Shown here: piece after piece, positions 27,485-37,456 of the stretch
Layout of the letters: every line of letters starts with the position of its first letter
Numbering within the stretch: position 1 is the stretch's first letter
Source: GCA-2733415 sp965178635
GTDB taxonomy: Bacteria > Bacteroidota > Bacteroidia > Flavobacteriales > Flavobacteriaceae
Assembly: GCA_965178635.1 (NCBI GenBank)
Contig: CBCXVT010000036.1
Location: forward strand, 1-64,000
Length of the DNA stretch: 64,000 nucleotides
Direction of reading: 5' to 3'
The notes under the pieces: generated by a model
The model's input: only the letters and a program-made list of their open reading frames with translations
Told to the model about the DNA's origin: nothing
The model's database searches: none
Program-made: the position numbers and the translations under genes

Positions 27485-28927
27485 TTAGTTTGTCCACCAT
27501 AATGGTGTTGTTAATAAATCAGCTCCTTGGTTAGCTACAGCATCAGTGTAGTTAGCATTGTTCAAAGATTGCTGAGACAATGGGTAGTTTAATCTACTAG
27601 GTATAGAGCTTTCTTGAGCATCAATTGCTAAAGGTAACATTGGTGAACCAGTTCTTCTGTATTCAGCCCATGCTTCATATCCTTGTAAAAATAATGCAAC
27701 CCATGATTGTTTAGCAATTTGGTCTAATCCAGAAGCACCACCAGCGTAAGAAGTGTCAAATCCACTCACATCAGCACCACTTTCACCAAATGAAGCAGTA
27801 ATTCCTGCTGCATAATAGTTAGCTGCAGTATCACCAACAGTCAATAAACCTCTTTCAGTAGCTTCCGCCATTAAAAAGTTTAATTGTGCATAGTTCATGA
27901 AATATGCTGGTTGTTCAGCTTCAGTAAATTTAGAACCGATTAATGATACATTGTTAGAATCTCCATAAAAAGAGTTTGCGATATCATCAATACCAGCTGG
28001 TTTTCCAACGTATCCGTTTCCAGATCCATCACCGCCAACTTCTTGAGCGTAAACAGCTAATCTACCATCAGCCATAGAAGACATATAGTTTACTAATTCT
28101 TCTCCCATACACCATTCAGTTTCTCTACCACCATCAATTAACCCTTCAAAATATGGGTTAGCATTTGGTGCTGCAGATAAGTAAGTAACTTTAGCAGAAT
28201 CATCATTACTTGTAAACAAGTTACCTGCTAATACTAAATCATTTAACTGAGATCCAACAGCCTCAACTGAGCTTCCTCTCATTAACATTCTGAATTTTAA
28301 TGAACTTGCGAATTTTTTCCATTTTGAAGCATCTCCACCGTAAACTAAATCTTGACTTGCATCAATAGTTCCAGCACCATCTAACTTCATAATAGCTTCG
28401 TCTAACATTGCTAAAATTGCAGGATATACCTCCGTACGACTATCATCATACTTTGGTGTAATAATTCCTTCGTCTGCCTTTAAAGCTTCTGACATAGGAA
28501 TAGAACCAAATACATCAGTTAAAACGTTATATCCGTAAGCTTTAACAACTAAAGCAACACCTTCTAAAGCAACATTACCTTCAGTAACTGCTAAATCTTG
28601 CATTAAATCTGCTTCTTTTAGTACAGTAGTATACATTCCGTCCCAAAGACCCTCAATTGAGTTTTGTCTTGGTACGTACATTTCATTAGTGTTGTATACT
28701 GGCTTTCCTAAGTGTTGTACCCAACAAGAACCAGCCTCACCAGCTAAAAATATACTTTGTACATTATTTGCAGTATTTCTTAAAGTACCAGCTAATAATA
28801 AATTAGCATCAACTGAAGAAGGGTCATTTGTGTTTGTGTTTGTTTCAGCAAAATCACTATCACAACTAGTAATCAATAACGTTTGTGCTATTGCAACTAG
28901 GGCGAATAAATATTTTATTTTTCTCAT
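27485..28927 (-). CDS. SusD/RagB family nutrient-binding outer-membrane lipoprotein
   Basis: A 480-residue SusD-like protein (the branch often called SusD-like_2) with signal peptide and lipobox (TLLITSC, Cys22). Family marks include LLLAGTLRNTANNVQ near residue 45, the helical-bundle region GLWDGMYTTVLKEADLMQDL and late motifs YFMNYAQLNFLMAEA and QSWVALFLQGYEAWAEYRRTG. It forms the lid of the outer-membrane SusC channel and captures substrate. It starts 11 bases after the susC-like stop, in the usual operon order. The substrate is unknown. Confidence 0.93.
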   Translation of the reverse strand: MRKIKYLFALVAIAQTLLITSCDSDFAETNTNTNDPSSVDANLLLAGTLRNTANNVQSIFLAGEAGSCWVQHLGKPVYNTNEMYVPRQNSIEGLWDGMYTTVLKEADLMQDLAVTEGNVALEGVALVVKAYGYNVLTDVFGSIPMSEALKADEGIITPKYDDSRTEVYPAILAMLDEAIMKLDGAGTIDASQDLVYGGDASKWKKFASSLKFRMLMRGSSVEAVGSQLNDLVLAGNLFTSNDDSAKVTYLSAAPNANPYFEGLIDGGRETEWCMGEELVNYMSSMADGRLAVYAQEVGGDGSGNGYVGKPAGIDDIANSFYGDSNNVSLIGSKFTEAEQPAYFMNYAQLNFLMAEATERGLLTVGDTAANYYAAGITASFGESGADVSGFDTSYAGGASGLDQIAKQSWVALFLQGYEAWAEYRRTGSPMLPLAIDAQESSIPSRLNYPLSQQSLNNANYTDAVANQGADLLTTPLWWTN

Positions 28928-28938
28928 TTCCTTTTTGT

Positions 28939-31900
28939 TTAAAATTTAACATTTAAGTTAAAACCAACACTTCTAGTAGAAGGTGTTTGTGCATATTCCA
29001 ATCCTTGTTGACCTGTAGAACTACTAAAAGCAGATTCTGGATCAATATGTGGAACTTCTTTGTATAAGATTGCTAAATTTCTAACAGATACACCAAAAGA
29101 TAATTGGTTAATACCAGATTGACCTAATATTTTAGAAGGCACGTTATAAGTTAAAGCAAGCTCTCTCCATTTAATGAAAGATGCGTCATATACAGAAGAT
29201 TCTGCAATGTTTTGAGAGTATGTAGTTTTGTAAAACTGACTTGCAGTAACTACTACATCATTTGGCACATATCCACCGTTTCCGTCAGACATAACACCTG
29301 TACCTACTACACCTGTTTCACGACCTTGTAAAGTTTCTTCAAGTACACCTGCATATTTACCCCAAGAGTTTGTTTGAGAGTAAATTTCTCCACCTTTCTT
29401 CACGTCAAATAACGTAGATAAGCTAAAGTTCTTGTAAGATGCGTTTAAACCTAAACCACCTTGCCAATCAGCATTGATGTTTCCCAATTTCTTTACGGTT
29501 GCATCTCTTTGAGGTAAACCATTTTCATAGATAATGTCACCATCATCATTTCTTAAGAAACCAGGTCCGTATATTGCACCAACAGCTTCACCTTCTTGAG
29601 CTACAATATCAACATTCCATAATCCACCTAAAACGATTTGACCGTTGTCAGTTGTTGGATCATCATCAATATCATTTACTAAGTTTTTGTTCTTAGCCCA
29701 GTTTACGTTAACTCCTAAATTGAAGTTTTCGTTTTTAATAATGTCAGCACCTAAACTTAATTCGATACCATTGTTAGTAATTGTTGCTGCATTATCCCAG
29801 AAGTTAGAATTTCCAGATGCACCATCAATAGCTTTTCTCATAATTACATCCTCTGTTTCTTTATCGTAGTAAGTTACATCAAAACGTAATCTGTTTTTTA
29901 ATAACTTAGCTTCTAAACCAACTTCAACTTCAGTTGTTGTTTCATTTTTAATATTTGGGTTCCATAAGTCACCTGGTAAAAATGCAACAGGAGTACTTCC
30001 CCATGGTTGAGTTGAAAATTGAAAGCTAGGCTCTAAACTATACGGAGCTAAAGGACCAGCAGAACCTACTTCAGACCATCCACCTCTTACTTTTAAGTAA
30101 GATAAATAATCGTTCTTTAAATCAAACATTTCAGAAAGGATAACACTTCCAGTTACACCAGGGTAAAAGAAACTGTTTGCATTAAGTGGTAATACAGATG
30201 CCCAGTCATTTCTTCCTGTAATATCAAGGAATGCGTAATCATTATATGATAATTGAGCATAACCGAATAAACTGTTAATTTTTCTATCAGTCTGTCTAGC
30301 AGTGATTACTTGATTTACACCATCTCTAATGTTTGAGATGTTGTATAATCCTTGAATTTGTAATTCAGGAGCAGCCATAGAAAGTCTATGGTAGTTATTC
30401 ACCATTCTGTTTCCACCAAAGTTAAGACTAGCCTTAAAGTTTTCACCTATATCAGTGTTATAACTAAGTATTGCTTGACTGTTGATTTCATAACGTGTAC
30501 GTTGTACTTCACTGTAAGAACCTCTAGGAGTTTCATAAGTACCAAATGCTCTTTTAGACGTGTCTAAAGAAGAGAAGTAGTCAATACCAGTTTGAGCGTT
30601 AATGCTCAATTTGTCATTGAATTTGTATCCTAAAGACACATTTCCTAAAACTCTGTTTCTGTCAAACGTGTTTGTGTTTGTGTCTAATGTCCAGTAAGGG
30701 TTGTTGTTGTATGCTAAGTTCCAGTTTATTGGAGTTGCATGGTCTGTACCAGCAGCATTAAGTTGTGGTAAATTTCTGTAATCTCTTAACGCATTAAAAT
30801 CTACGTTACGACCAGCCCATACTAATTGTCCAATCTGGTTGTTAGCATCACCATAACCTACAGATGGTAAGTTGTTACTTTCAGATTTAATGTAGTTCAC
30901 ACTAATTCCTGCAGTCCATTTGTCAGATAAATCAAAATCGATTTTACCACCAACATTGTATTTTCTTAAGTCAGTGTTATATAAGATACCTTTTTGGTCA
31001 GTTAAACCTAAAGACATTCTTCCTGAATAACCATCACCAGCTTTAGAAAAAGAGATATTGTTATTAGTCGTCATACCTGTTTCGTAAAAATCTTTTACGT
31101 TATCTGGTTGAGATACCCATGGTAATGCTTCACCATTTACTGAGTTCCATTGTACAAATTCTAAACCAGCATCTAAAGCAGGACCCCAACTTTCATCAAC
31201 ACCACCGTCTCCAGTAATACCGTCAACAAACTCGAAGTATCTGTTACTTCCACCTTGTCCGTATGAGTTTTGGTAATCAGGTAAAACATATACATTTTCA
31301 AAACTTACGCTTGAAGAAATATCGATACCTAACTTATCGCTTTTTGTGTTTCCAGATTTTGTAGTAACTACAATAACTCCATTAGAACCTCTCATACCAT
31401 ATAAAGAAGTAGCAGCACCACCTTTTAATACGTTGATAGACTCAATATCATCTTGGTTTAAATCAGCTAAACCGTTTGGAGTACTGTTACCACCACTTGA
31501 AGTTGAGCTACCATAACTAGAGTTATCCATAACAACACCATCAACTACAATTAAAGGTTGAGTGTTACCGCTAATTGTAGAGATACCTCTAATAACGATT
31601 CTACTCGTAGCACCTACTGCACCAGAAGTGTTTGTTACGTTAATACCAGCAATTTTACCACTTAATGAATTAACAATGTTAGCATCTCTTACTGCAACTA
31701 ATTCCTCAGAACCTATTTGCTGTGTAGAGTATCCTAATGCTTTCTCATCTCTTTTAATACCTAAAGCAGTTACAACAACCTCTTCTAGAGTGTTGTCTGG
31801 TGCTAAAGAAATGTTAATGCTGTTTGAAGCACCAACAGTTGCGTTTTGATCCGCATAACCTACATAAGAGAACGTTAGCACATCTCCTGAATTTGCGCCG

Positions 31901-32088
31901 ATAGAATAATTTCCATCAAAATCTGTTGAAGTACCAGTTGTAGTACCTTTAATTACGACAGTTGCTCCTGGTAACGGCATATTGGTTTCATCTACCACCG
32001 TACCTGAAATTGTCTTCTCTTGTGCGAACGTCAGTTGCACAACAAACGCTAGTAATAGCGTTAAAATTCCATTAAACTTTGTTTTCAT
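28939..32088 (-). CDS. SusC/RagA family TonB-linked outer-membrane protein
   Basis: A 1049-residue TonB-dependent channel. Order: signal peptide (1-22), carboxypeptidase-like regulatory domain (residues 24-100, KTISGTVVDETNMPLPGATV), TonB box region TLEEVVVTALGIKRDEK, plug domain (IAGINVTNTSGAVGATSRI, VVDGVVMDNSSYG) and a 22-strand barrel ending in the typical terminal Phe (NLNVKF). It imports a substrate through the outer membrane using TonB energy together with the SusD-like lid. A 120-base gap lies upstream; on the minus strand it contains TTG and GATTTTTG, a near match to the flavobacterial promoter. Confidence 0.95.
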   Translation of the reverse strand: MKTKFNGILTLLLAFVVQLTFAQEKTISGTVVDETNMPLPGATVVIKGTTTGTSTDFDGNYSIGANSGDVLTFSYVGYADQNATVGASNSINISLAPDNTLEEVVVTALGIKRDEKALGYSTQQIGSEELVAVRDANIVNSLSGKIAGINVTNTSGAVGATSRIVIRGISTISGNTQPLIVVDGVVMDNSSYGSSTSSGGNSTPNGLADLNQDDIESINVLKGGAATSLYGMRGSNGVIVVTTKSGNTKSDKLGIDISSSVSFENVYVLPDYQNSYGQGGSNRYFEFVDGITGDGGVDESWGPALDAGLEFVQWNSVNGEALPWVSQPDNVKDFYETGMTTNNNISFSKAGDGYSGRMSLGLTDQKGILYNTDLRKYNVGGKIDFDLSDKWTAGISVNYIKSESNNLPSVGYGDANNQIGQLVWAGRNVDFNALRDYRNLPQLNAAGTDHATPINWNLAYNNNPYWTLDTNTNTFDRNRVLGNVSLGYKFNDKLSINAQTGIDYFSSLDTSKRAFGTYETPRGSYSEVQRTRYEINSQAILSYNTDIGENFKASLNFGGNRMVNNYHRLSMAAPELQIQGLYNISNIRDGVNQVITARQTDRKINSLFGYAQLSYNDYAFLDITGRNDWASVLPLNANSFFYPGVTGSVILSEMFDLKNDYLSYLKVRGGWSEVGSAGPLAPYSLEPSFQFSTQPWGSTPVAFLPGDLWNPNIKNETTTEVEVGLEAKLLKNRLRFDVTYYDKETEDVIMRKAIDGASGNSNFWDNAATITNNGIELSLGADIIKNENFNLGVNVNWAKNKNLVNDIDDDPTTDNGQIVLGGLWNVDIVAQEGEAVGAIYGPGFLRNDDGDIIYENGLPQRDATVKKLGNINADWQGGLGLNASYKNFSLSTLFDVKKGGEIYSQTNSWGKYAGVLEETLQGRETGVVGTGVMSDGNGGYVPNDVVVTASQFYKTTYSQNIAESSVYDASFIKWRELALTYNVPSKILGQSGINQLSFGVSVRNLAILYKEVPHIDPESAFSSSTGQQGLEYAQTPSTRSVGFNLNVKF

Positions 32089-32208
32089 GTTATAATTTAT
32101 TTGAATTAGCCAATGTCAAAAATCATAATAAAAAGTTAATAAAACAACTTTTACACTGTTAAATTTCACTTTTTTTTTAAATAAATGTTAATAAATACCA
32201 CTTGTAGG

Positions 32209-33900
32209 CTAAAATAAAGTGCTCAAACTCAGGTGTATTTTTGATTCTGAAAACTTAATGTTTTCTTCTTTGTTCGTTCTGTTTGCAATCACGAACCGGA
32301 GAATGCTGCTGTTTGATTTTAGTCCGAATCCAATTCCGAAACCTAAGAGGTTGTTTGGTTTTTTTGTGGTATGATTCTGTGTTATGGCGTAGTCAATAAC
32401 TGTGTGCGTATATAGGGTGTTGCTGAGTTCTATTCTGTATTCTGTATTTATAACACTGTATTGTGTGCTTGGGATGCTGTTTTCTTGGTAGCCGCGTATA
32501 GAATTAATTCCTCCTATGTATGTATATTCGTTTTCAAAGACATTGTTGCTTATGAGGTAATTGCTTTCGTTTTTCATAAAGAAAGAATTTGTTCTGTTAA
32601 TTTGGAAAAGATATTCGCTGGATAAAAATATGTTTTGCTGGTTGGTGTTGTTTTTTGTTGTTTTTCTTTTTGTTAATGATAGTTCTAGTAGGGTTTTAGT
32701 TTTAGTGGTAAATATGCTGTTTGTGTGGTTTGGTGCTTGATGTTTGAAGTTAAATAGGTAAGATGTTTTTTTGAAGTCAATATTATTTGTGTTTTCAACG
32801 AGCGAGTTTGAAGTGTTGAATTGTATGCCTGTACCTATTGTTATATTTCTTCTTAAATTGTATTTCAGTTTTATGGTTTGTGTGTTGTTTGTGAAACTTG
32901 AGTCTTTTTTAAAGATATCAAACTGACCTTCTATGCTAAATGGTGTGTTAAATATGTATGGGATAACGGTTCTTAGGTGTATTTTTTTCTGTTCGTTTTC
33001 GGTTGATTGGTATTTGATGTAAAGTTCCTCTCCTGAATTAAGGTTGTTTATTAGTTTTAGGTCGATATTTCCGTTAATTGCTAGTTTGCTAGTTTCTGGG
33101 TCCGACGCAAAACCTAAAAACCCTTCAAATGAATTTGCTTTTCTTTTATTTATGTATAGGTATGTCACAGAAGAGTCTCTTGTGAATAGTATTTCTGGTT
33201 TTTTGGTTTCGTTTGAAAATCTTAAATAGTTTAATCGTGTTGATTTTTCTTCAATTTCAGCAAGATTTAGATGTTGTCCTTTTTTTAATTTTAAATAGTG
33301 CCTGATGTATTTCTTTGGAAATTTGTCGTAGCCCTTAAGTTTGATTTCTGAAATGTAATTTATTTCAGATGTGGATAATTTTAGATCGGCAGATACATGA
33401 TTGTTTGTGATTTTCGTATTCATTAATCTACAATCGCTAAATACTTGACCTTTTTCTGTTAAGTATCTGATGATATTGTTTAGGTTTTTTTCAAGTTGAA
33501 TTGTTGTTGTGGTAAAACAAGTATTGTTGATTTTTGTGTCTTGTTCAAGTGAGTTGATAAGATCTTGTTTTGAGATGTCTTCAGTATTATAGTTTATTCT
33601 GATATTTTTATAGTGCTTGTTTAGTTTTATTGAAGAAGTATAGGTACTGTCATTTAGTTTTTTAATATCTGTAACGTTGCTGTTGAAATATCCTAGATTC
33701 TGAAGTTTGTGTCTTGCTTTTGCAACTTCTTGTTGTAGGGTTTTCAGATCTTTAAACTGACTTATGTAGTTAGTGTTCTTGATGTATTTATTAGAAATGC
33801 TGTCTTGCCCTTTTAGTTTTAGGTATGTGTTTTGTGAAAAACCAGTACTTAAAAAAAGTATATATATTATATGGTATAGATAAATTTTAATTTTCATCAA
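32209..33900 (-). CDS. BamA/TamA-like outer-membrane protein
   Basis: A 563-residue exported protein with a signal peptide (to about residue 22, ending STGFSQ). Residues 30-240 look like POTRA-type repeats (for example INYISEIKLKGYDKFPKKYIRHYLKLKKGQ in part), and residues 250-563 form a beta-barrel. The diagnostic loop GGINSIRGYQEN near residue 465 contains the RGY/F motif found in BamA, TamA and related Omp85 proteins, and the chain ends in Phe. The length is below that of BamA (about 800), so this is a smaller Omp85 relative. It may insert or secrete outer-membrane proteins. It lies upstream of susC on the same strand, but a link is not established. Confidence 0.78.
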   Translation of the reverse strand: MMKIKIYLYHIIYILFLSTGFSQNTYLKLKGQDSISNKYIKNTNYISQFKDLKTLQQEVAKARHKLQNLGYFNSNVTDIKKLNDSTYTSSIKLNKHYKNIRINYNTEDISKQDLINSLEQDTKINNTCFTTTTIQLEKNLNNIIRYLTEKGQVFSDCRLMNTKITNNHVSADLKLSTSEINYISEIKLKGYDKFPKKYIRHYLKLKKGQHLNLAEIEEKSTRLNYLRFSNETKKPEILFTRDSSVTYLYINKRKANSFEGFLGFASDPETSKLAINGNIDLKLINNLNSGEELYIKYQSTENEQKKIHLRTVIPYIFNTPFSIEGQFDIFKKDSSFTNNTQTIKLKYNLRRNITIGTGIQFNTSNSLVENTNNIDFKKTSYLFNFKHQAPNHTNSIFTTKTKTLLELSLTKRKTTKNNTNQQNIFLSSEYLFQINRTNSFFMKNESNYLISNNVFENEYTYIGGINSIRGYQENSIPSTQYSVINTEYRIELSNTLYTHTVIDYAITQNHTTKKPNNLLGFGIGFGLKSNSSILRFVIANRTNKEENIKFSESKIHLSLSTLF

Positions 33901-34016
33901 TAATAGGTAGTTTTTCAGATCGTTTCTTTTTATGTGGTAAAACTAATCAGATTTAGCTAGGTTTTTTGTGTTTTCTGTTTAGTTTTTCAATCTTACTGAA
34001 AATTAATCACTTGCTG

Positions 34017-34047
34017 TTTGATTAGTTGATTTTTATTCATACATTTG
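34017..34047 (+). promoter_or_regulatory. Promoter of the str-S10-spc-alpha superoperon
   Basis: TTTG (34017-34020), a 19-base spacer and TACATTTG (34040-34047) match the Bacteroidota consensus exactly. Transcription should begin near 34053, at the start of a small hairpin (ACCCTA 34051-34056, TAGGGT 34061-34066) that would be the 5' end of the message. Confidence 0.8.
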
Positions 34048-34101
34048 CAGACCCTAAAAATAGGGTTTTATAACAAAAAGAAATTTAAGTAAAAATTTAG
34101 T

Positions 34102-34476
34102 ATGCCAACAATTTCACAATTAGTACGAAAAGGAAGAGCCAAAATAACTAAGAAGAGTAAATCGGCTGCTTTAAATTCGTGTCCTCAACGTAGAGGTGTT
34201 TGCACTCGTGTTTATACTACGACGCCTAAAAAACCTAACTCAGCAATGAGAAAGGTGGCAAGGGTTCGTTTAACAAACGGTAACGAGGTGAACGCTTACA
34301 TCGGTGGAGAGGGTCACAATTTACAGGAGCACTCGATAGTATTAGTTAGAGGTGGAAGGGTAAAAGATTTGCCAGGAGTTAGATATCACGTTGTTCGTGG
34401 AGCTTTAGACACCGCTGGTGTTGAAGGAAGAACGCAACGTAGATCTAAGTATGGAGCAAAACGCCCAAAGAAGTAA
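34102..34476 (+). CDS. rpsL: 30S ribosomal protein S12
   Basis: First gene of the superoperon. The 124-residue protein at the decoding centre checks codon-anticodon pairing. The functionally critical loops TTTPKKPNSAMR (residues 39-50) and RVKDLPGVRYH (86-96) carry the wild-type Lys43 and Lys88, the positions where streptomycin resistance mutations arise, so this allele looks sensitive. Length and sequence are typical. Confidence 0.99.
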   Translation: MPTISQLVRKGRAKITKKSKSAALNSCPQRRGVCTRVYTTTPKKPNSAMRKVARVRLTNGNEVNAYIGGEGHNLQEHSIVLVRGGRVKDLPGVRYHVVRGALDTAGVEGRTQRRSKYGAKRPKK

Positions 34477-34500
34477 TTTTAAAAACTTTAATGTTAAGAC

Positions 34501-34977
34501 ATGAGAAAAAGAAAGGCTAAAAAAAGACCACTTTTACCAGATCCAAGGTTTAACGATCAGTTAGTGACACGTTTTGTGAACAACTTGATGTGGGATGGTA
34601 AGAAGTCGGTTGCTTTTAAGATTTTTTACGATGCAATGGATATCGTAGAAGAAAAAAACACAGACGAAGAAAAAACAGCTTTGGAAATCTGGAAAGAAGC
34701 GTTATCAAACGTTATGCCTCACGTAGAAGTACGTAGTCGTAGAGTTGGTGGTGCTACATACCAAATTCCAAGACCAATTAGAGCGGATAGAAAAGTTTCT
34801 ATGGCTATGAAATGGTTAATTAGTTATACTCGTAAAAGAAACGAGAAGACTATGGCTTTAAAATTAGCAAATGAGGTTTTAGCTGCGGCTAAAGAAGAAG
34901 GTGCTGCTGTTAAAAAGAGAGTTGATACTCACAAAATGGCAGAAGCAAACAAAGCATTCTCTCACTTTAGATTTTAA
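34501..34977 (+). CDS. rpsG: 30S ribosomal protein S7
   Basis: A 158-residue protein that binds the 3' domain of 16S rRNA and helps form the head and E-site of the small subunit. The family stretches RKRKAKKRPLLPDPRF, VEVRSRRVGGATYQIP and ALKLANEVLAAAKEEG are present. It follows rpsL by 24 bases and fusA by five in the standard order. Confidence 0.99.
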   Translation: MRKRKAKKRPLLPDPRFNDQLVTRFVNNLMWDGKKSVAFKIFYDAMDIVEEKNTDEEKTALEIWKEALSNVMPHVEVRSRRVGGATYQIPRPIRADRKVSMAMKWLISYTRKRNEKTMALKLANEVLAAAKEEGAAVKKRVDTHKMAEANKAFSHFRF

Positions 34978-34982
34978 TAGAC

Positions 34983-37115
34983 ATGGCTAGAGATTTAAAA
35001 TATACTAGAAACATAGGTATTGCAGCTCATATTGATGCTGGAAAAACTACAACGACTGAGCGTGTATTGTATTATACAGGTGTAAGTCATAAGATTGGTG
35101 AGGTGCACGATGGTGCAGCTACTATGGACTGGATGGAGCAAGAGCAAGAAAGAGGTATTACAATTACTTCTGCTGCTACAACTTGTGAGTGGAAATTCCC
35201 TACTGAAAATGGCGTGCCAACTTCAGATGCAAAAGGATACCACTTTAACATTATTGATACTCCTGGTCACGTTGATTTTACAGTAGAGGTAAACCGTTCA
35301 TTAAGAGTTCTTGATGGATTAGTTTTCTTATTTAGTGCAGTTGATGGTGTTGAGCCACAATCTGAGACTAACTGGAGATTGGCAGATAATTATAAAGTAC
35401 CAAGAATTGGATTTGTAAACAAAATGGACCGTCAAGGAGCTAACTTTATGGCAGTATGTCAGCAAGTTAAGGAAATGTTAGGTTCTAATGCGGTTCCAAT
35501 TGTAATGAATATTGGTGATGAAATAGATTTCAAAGGTATCGTTGATTTAGTTAAAAACCGTGCAATTGTATGGCATGACGAAACTCAAGGGGCTACTTTT
35601 GATGTTATTGAGATTCCAGAAGAATTAAAAGAAGAAGCGTCAATGTTACGTGGTAAACTTATTGAAGAAGTTGCTGCTTATGACGAGAATCTTTTAGAAA
35701 AATACATGGAAGATGAAGATTCAATTACTGAAGAAGAAGTGCATGCTGCGCTTCGTGCTGCTGTAATGGATATGTCAATCATTCCTATGATTTGTGGTTC
35801 TGCGTTTAAAAACAAAGGAGTGCAATTCTTATTAGATGCTGTATGTCGTTATTTACCTTCTCCATTGGATAAGGAAGATATTAAAGGAACACATCCTGAT
35901 ACTAACGAGGAGTTATCTCGTAAGCCAGATGTAAAAGAACCTTTTGCTGCATTAGCATTTAAAATTGCTACAGATCCTTTTGTAGGACGTTTAGCATTCT
36001 TTAGATCTTATTCAGGACGTTTAGATGCTGGTTCTTATGTATTGAACAACCGTTCAGGTAAGAAAGAGCGTATTTCACGTATCTACCAAATGCACGCTAA
36101 CAAGCAAAATGCTATCGATTATATCGAAGCAGGAGATATTGGGGCTGCAGTAGGATTTAAATCAATTAAAACGGGGGATACTTTATCTGATGAAAAGCAT
36201 CCAATTGTTTTAGAATCTATGGACTTCCCAGATCCAGTAATTGGTATCGCGGTTGAGCCTAAAACTAAAGCTGATGTTGAAAAACTAGGTATGGCTTTAG
36301 GTAAGTTAGCTGAAGAAGATCCAACGTTTACGGTAAGAACTGACGAAGTGTCTGGTCAAACTATTATCTCAGGAATGGGAGAGTTGCACTTAGATATTAT
36401 TGTTGATCGTTTAAAGCGTGAATTCAAAGTAGAGGTTAACGAAGGTGAGCCACAAGTAGAGTACAAAGAAGCATTAACAAGAACTACAGATCACAGAGAG
36501 GTTTATAAGAAGCAATCTGGTGGACGTGGTAAGTTTGCTGATATCGTATTCCAGATGGGGCCTGCTGATGAAGATTTCGTTGGTGAAGGATTACAATTTA
36601 TCGATGAGATTAAAGGTGGACGTATTCCTAAGGAATTTATTCCTTCTGTTGAAAAAGGATTCAGAATGGCTATGAATAATGGGCCATTAGCTGGATACGA
36701 AATGGACAGAATGAAAGTTACTTTAAAGGATGGTTCTTTCCATGATGTTGATTCGGATGCATTATCTTTCGAATTAGCTGCTAAGTTAGGGTATAAAGCT
36801 GCTGCAAAAGCTGCTGGAGCCGTAATCATGGAGCCAATTATGAAATTAGAAGCGCTTACTCCTGAAGAAAACATGGGAGATATAGTAGGTGATTTAAATA
36901 GACGTAGAGGTCAGATTTCTGACATGGGTGACCGTGCTGGATCTAAAGTTGTTAAAGCAACTGTGCCTTTATCAGAAATGTTCGGTTATGTAACATCGTT
37001 AAGAACATTATCTTCTGGTAGAGCGACATCTACAATGGAATTTTCTCACTATGATCAAACACCATCAAATATATCTGAAAAGGTAATTGCTGATGCTAAA
37101 GGTGCTAACGCTTAA
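34983..37115 (+). CDS. fusA: Elongation factor G
   Basis: Translocation GTPase, 710 residues. The G1 loop AHIDAGKTT lies at residues 15-23, the G2/G3 part in GITITSAATT and DTPGHVDF, and the NKMD motif near residue 148. Domains II to V follow with normal length. The insertion after ITITSAATTCEW is shared with other Bacteroidota. It is the third gene of the str block. Confidence 0.99.
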   Translation: MARDLKYTRNIGIAAHIDAGKTTTTERVLYYTGVSHKIGEVHDGAATMDWMEQEQERGITITSAATTCEWKFPTENGVPTSDAKGYHFNIIDTPGHVDFTVEVNRSLRVLDGLVFLFSAVDGVEPQSETNWRLADNYKVPRIGFVNKMDRQGANFMAVCQQVKEMLGSNAVPIVMNIGDEIDFKGIVDLVKNRAIVWHDETQGATFDVIEIPEELKEEASMLRGKLIEEVAAYDENLLEKYMEDEDSITEEEVHAALRAAVMDMSIIPMICGSAFKNKGVQFLLDAVCRYLPSPLDKEDIKGTHPDTNEELSRKPDVKEPFAALAFKIATDPFVGRLAFFRSYSGRLDAGSYVLNNRSGKKERISRIYQMHANKQNAIDYIEAGDIGAAVGFKSIKTGDTLSDEKHPIVLESMDFPDPVIGIAVEPKTKADVEKLGMALGKLAEEDPTFTVRTDEVSGQTIISGMGELHLDIIVDRLKREFKVEVNEGEPQVEYKEALTRTTDHREVYKKQSGGRGKFADIVFQMGPADEDFVGEGLQFIDEIKGGRIPKEFIPSVEKGFRMAMNNGPLAGYEMDRMKVTLKDGSFHDVDSDALSFELAAKLGYKAAAKAAGAVIMEPIMKLEALTPEENMGDIVGDLNRRRGQISDMGDRAGSKVVKATVPLSEMFGYVTSLRTLSSGRATSTMEFSHYDQTPSNISEKVIADAKGANA

Positions 37116-37126
37116 TTTTAAGAAAA

Positions 37127-37432
37127 ATGAGTCAAAAAATTAGAATCAAATTAAAGTCTTACGATCACATGTTAGTAGATAAATCTGCTGAGAAAATCGT
37201 AAAAACAGTAAAGAGTACTGGAGCAGTTGTTGTTGGTCCGATTCCTTTACCTACTCATAAAAAAATATTTACAGTATTGCGTTCTCCGCACGTAAATAAA
37301 AAATCTAGAGAGCAGTTTCAATTGAGCTCTTTCAAAAGATTATTAGACATTTATAGTTCTTCTTCAAAAACGATTGATGCGTTAATGAAGTTAGAGTTAC
37401 CAAGTGGAGTAGAAGTAGAAATAAAAGTGTGA
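37127..37432 (+). CDS. rpsJ: 30S ribosomal protein S10
   Basis: A 101-residue protein of the small-subunit head; in other bacteria S10 also takes part in NusB/NusE-dependent antitermination. Conserved segments are IRIKLKSYDH at the N-terminus and SPHVNKKSREQFQL in the loop. It begins 12 bases after fusA, so the str and S10 blocks are joined. A perfect hairpin follows it at 37457-37483. Confidence 0.99.
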   Translation: MSQKIRIKLKSYDHMLVDKSAEKIVKTVKSTGAVVVGPIPLPTHKKIFTVLRSPHVNKKSREQFQLSSFKRLLDIYSSSSKTIDALMKLELPSGVEVEIKV

Positions 37433-37456
37433 TAATACACTAAATTAGAGTTAAAT

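Noticed and set aside
31562..31849. Open frames opposite the SusC gene and other antisense frames
   Set aside because: They mirror the codon structure of the real genes, lack start context and show no family motif.
34051..34066. Hairpin at the superoperon transcript start as a terminator
   Set aside because: Only six base pairs, no T run, and located at the predicted start rather than after a gene.
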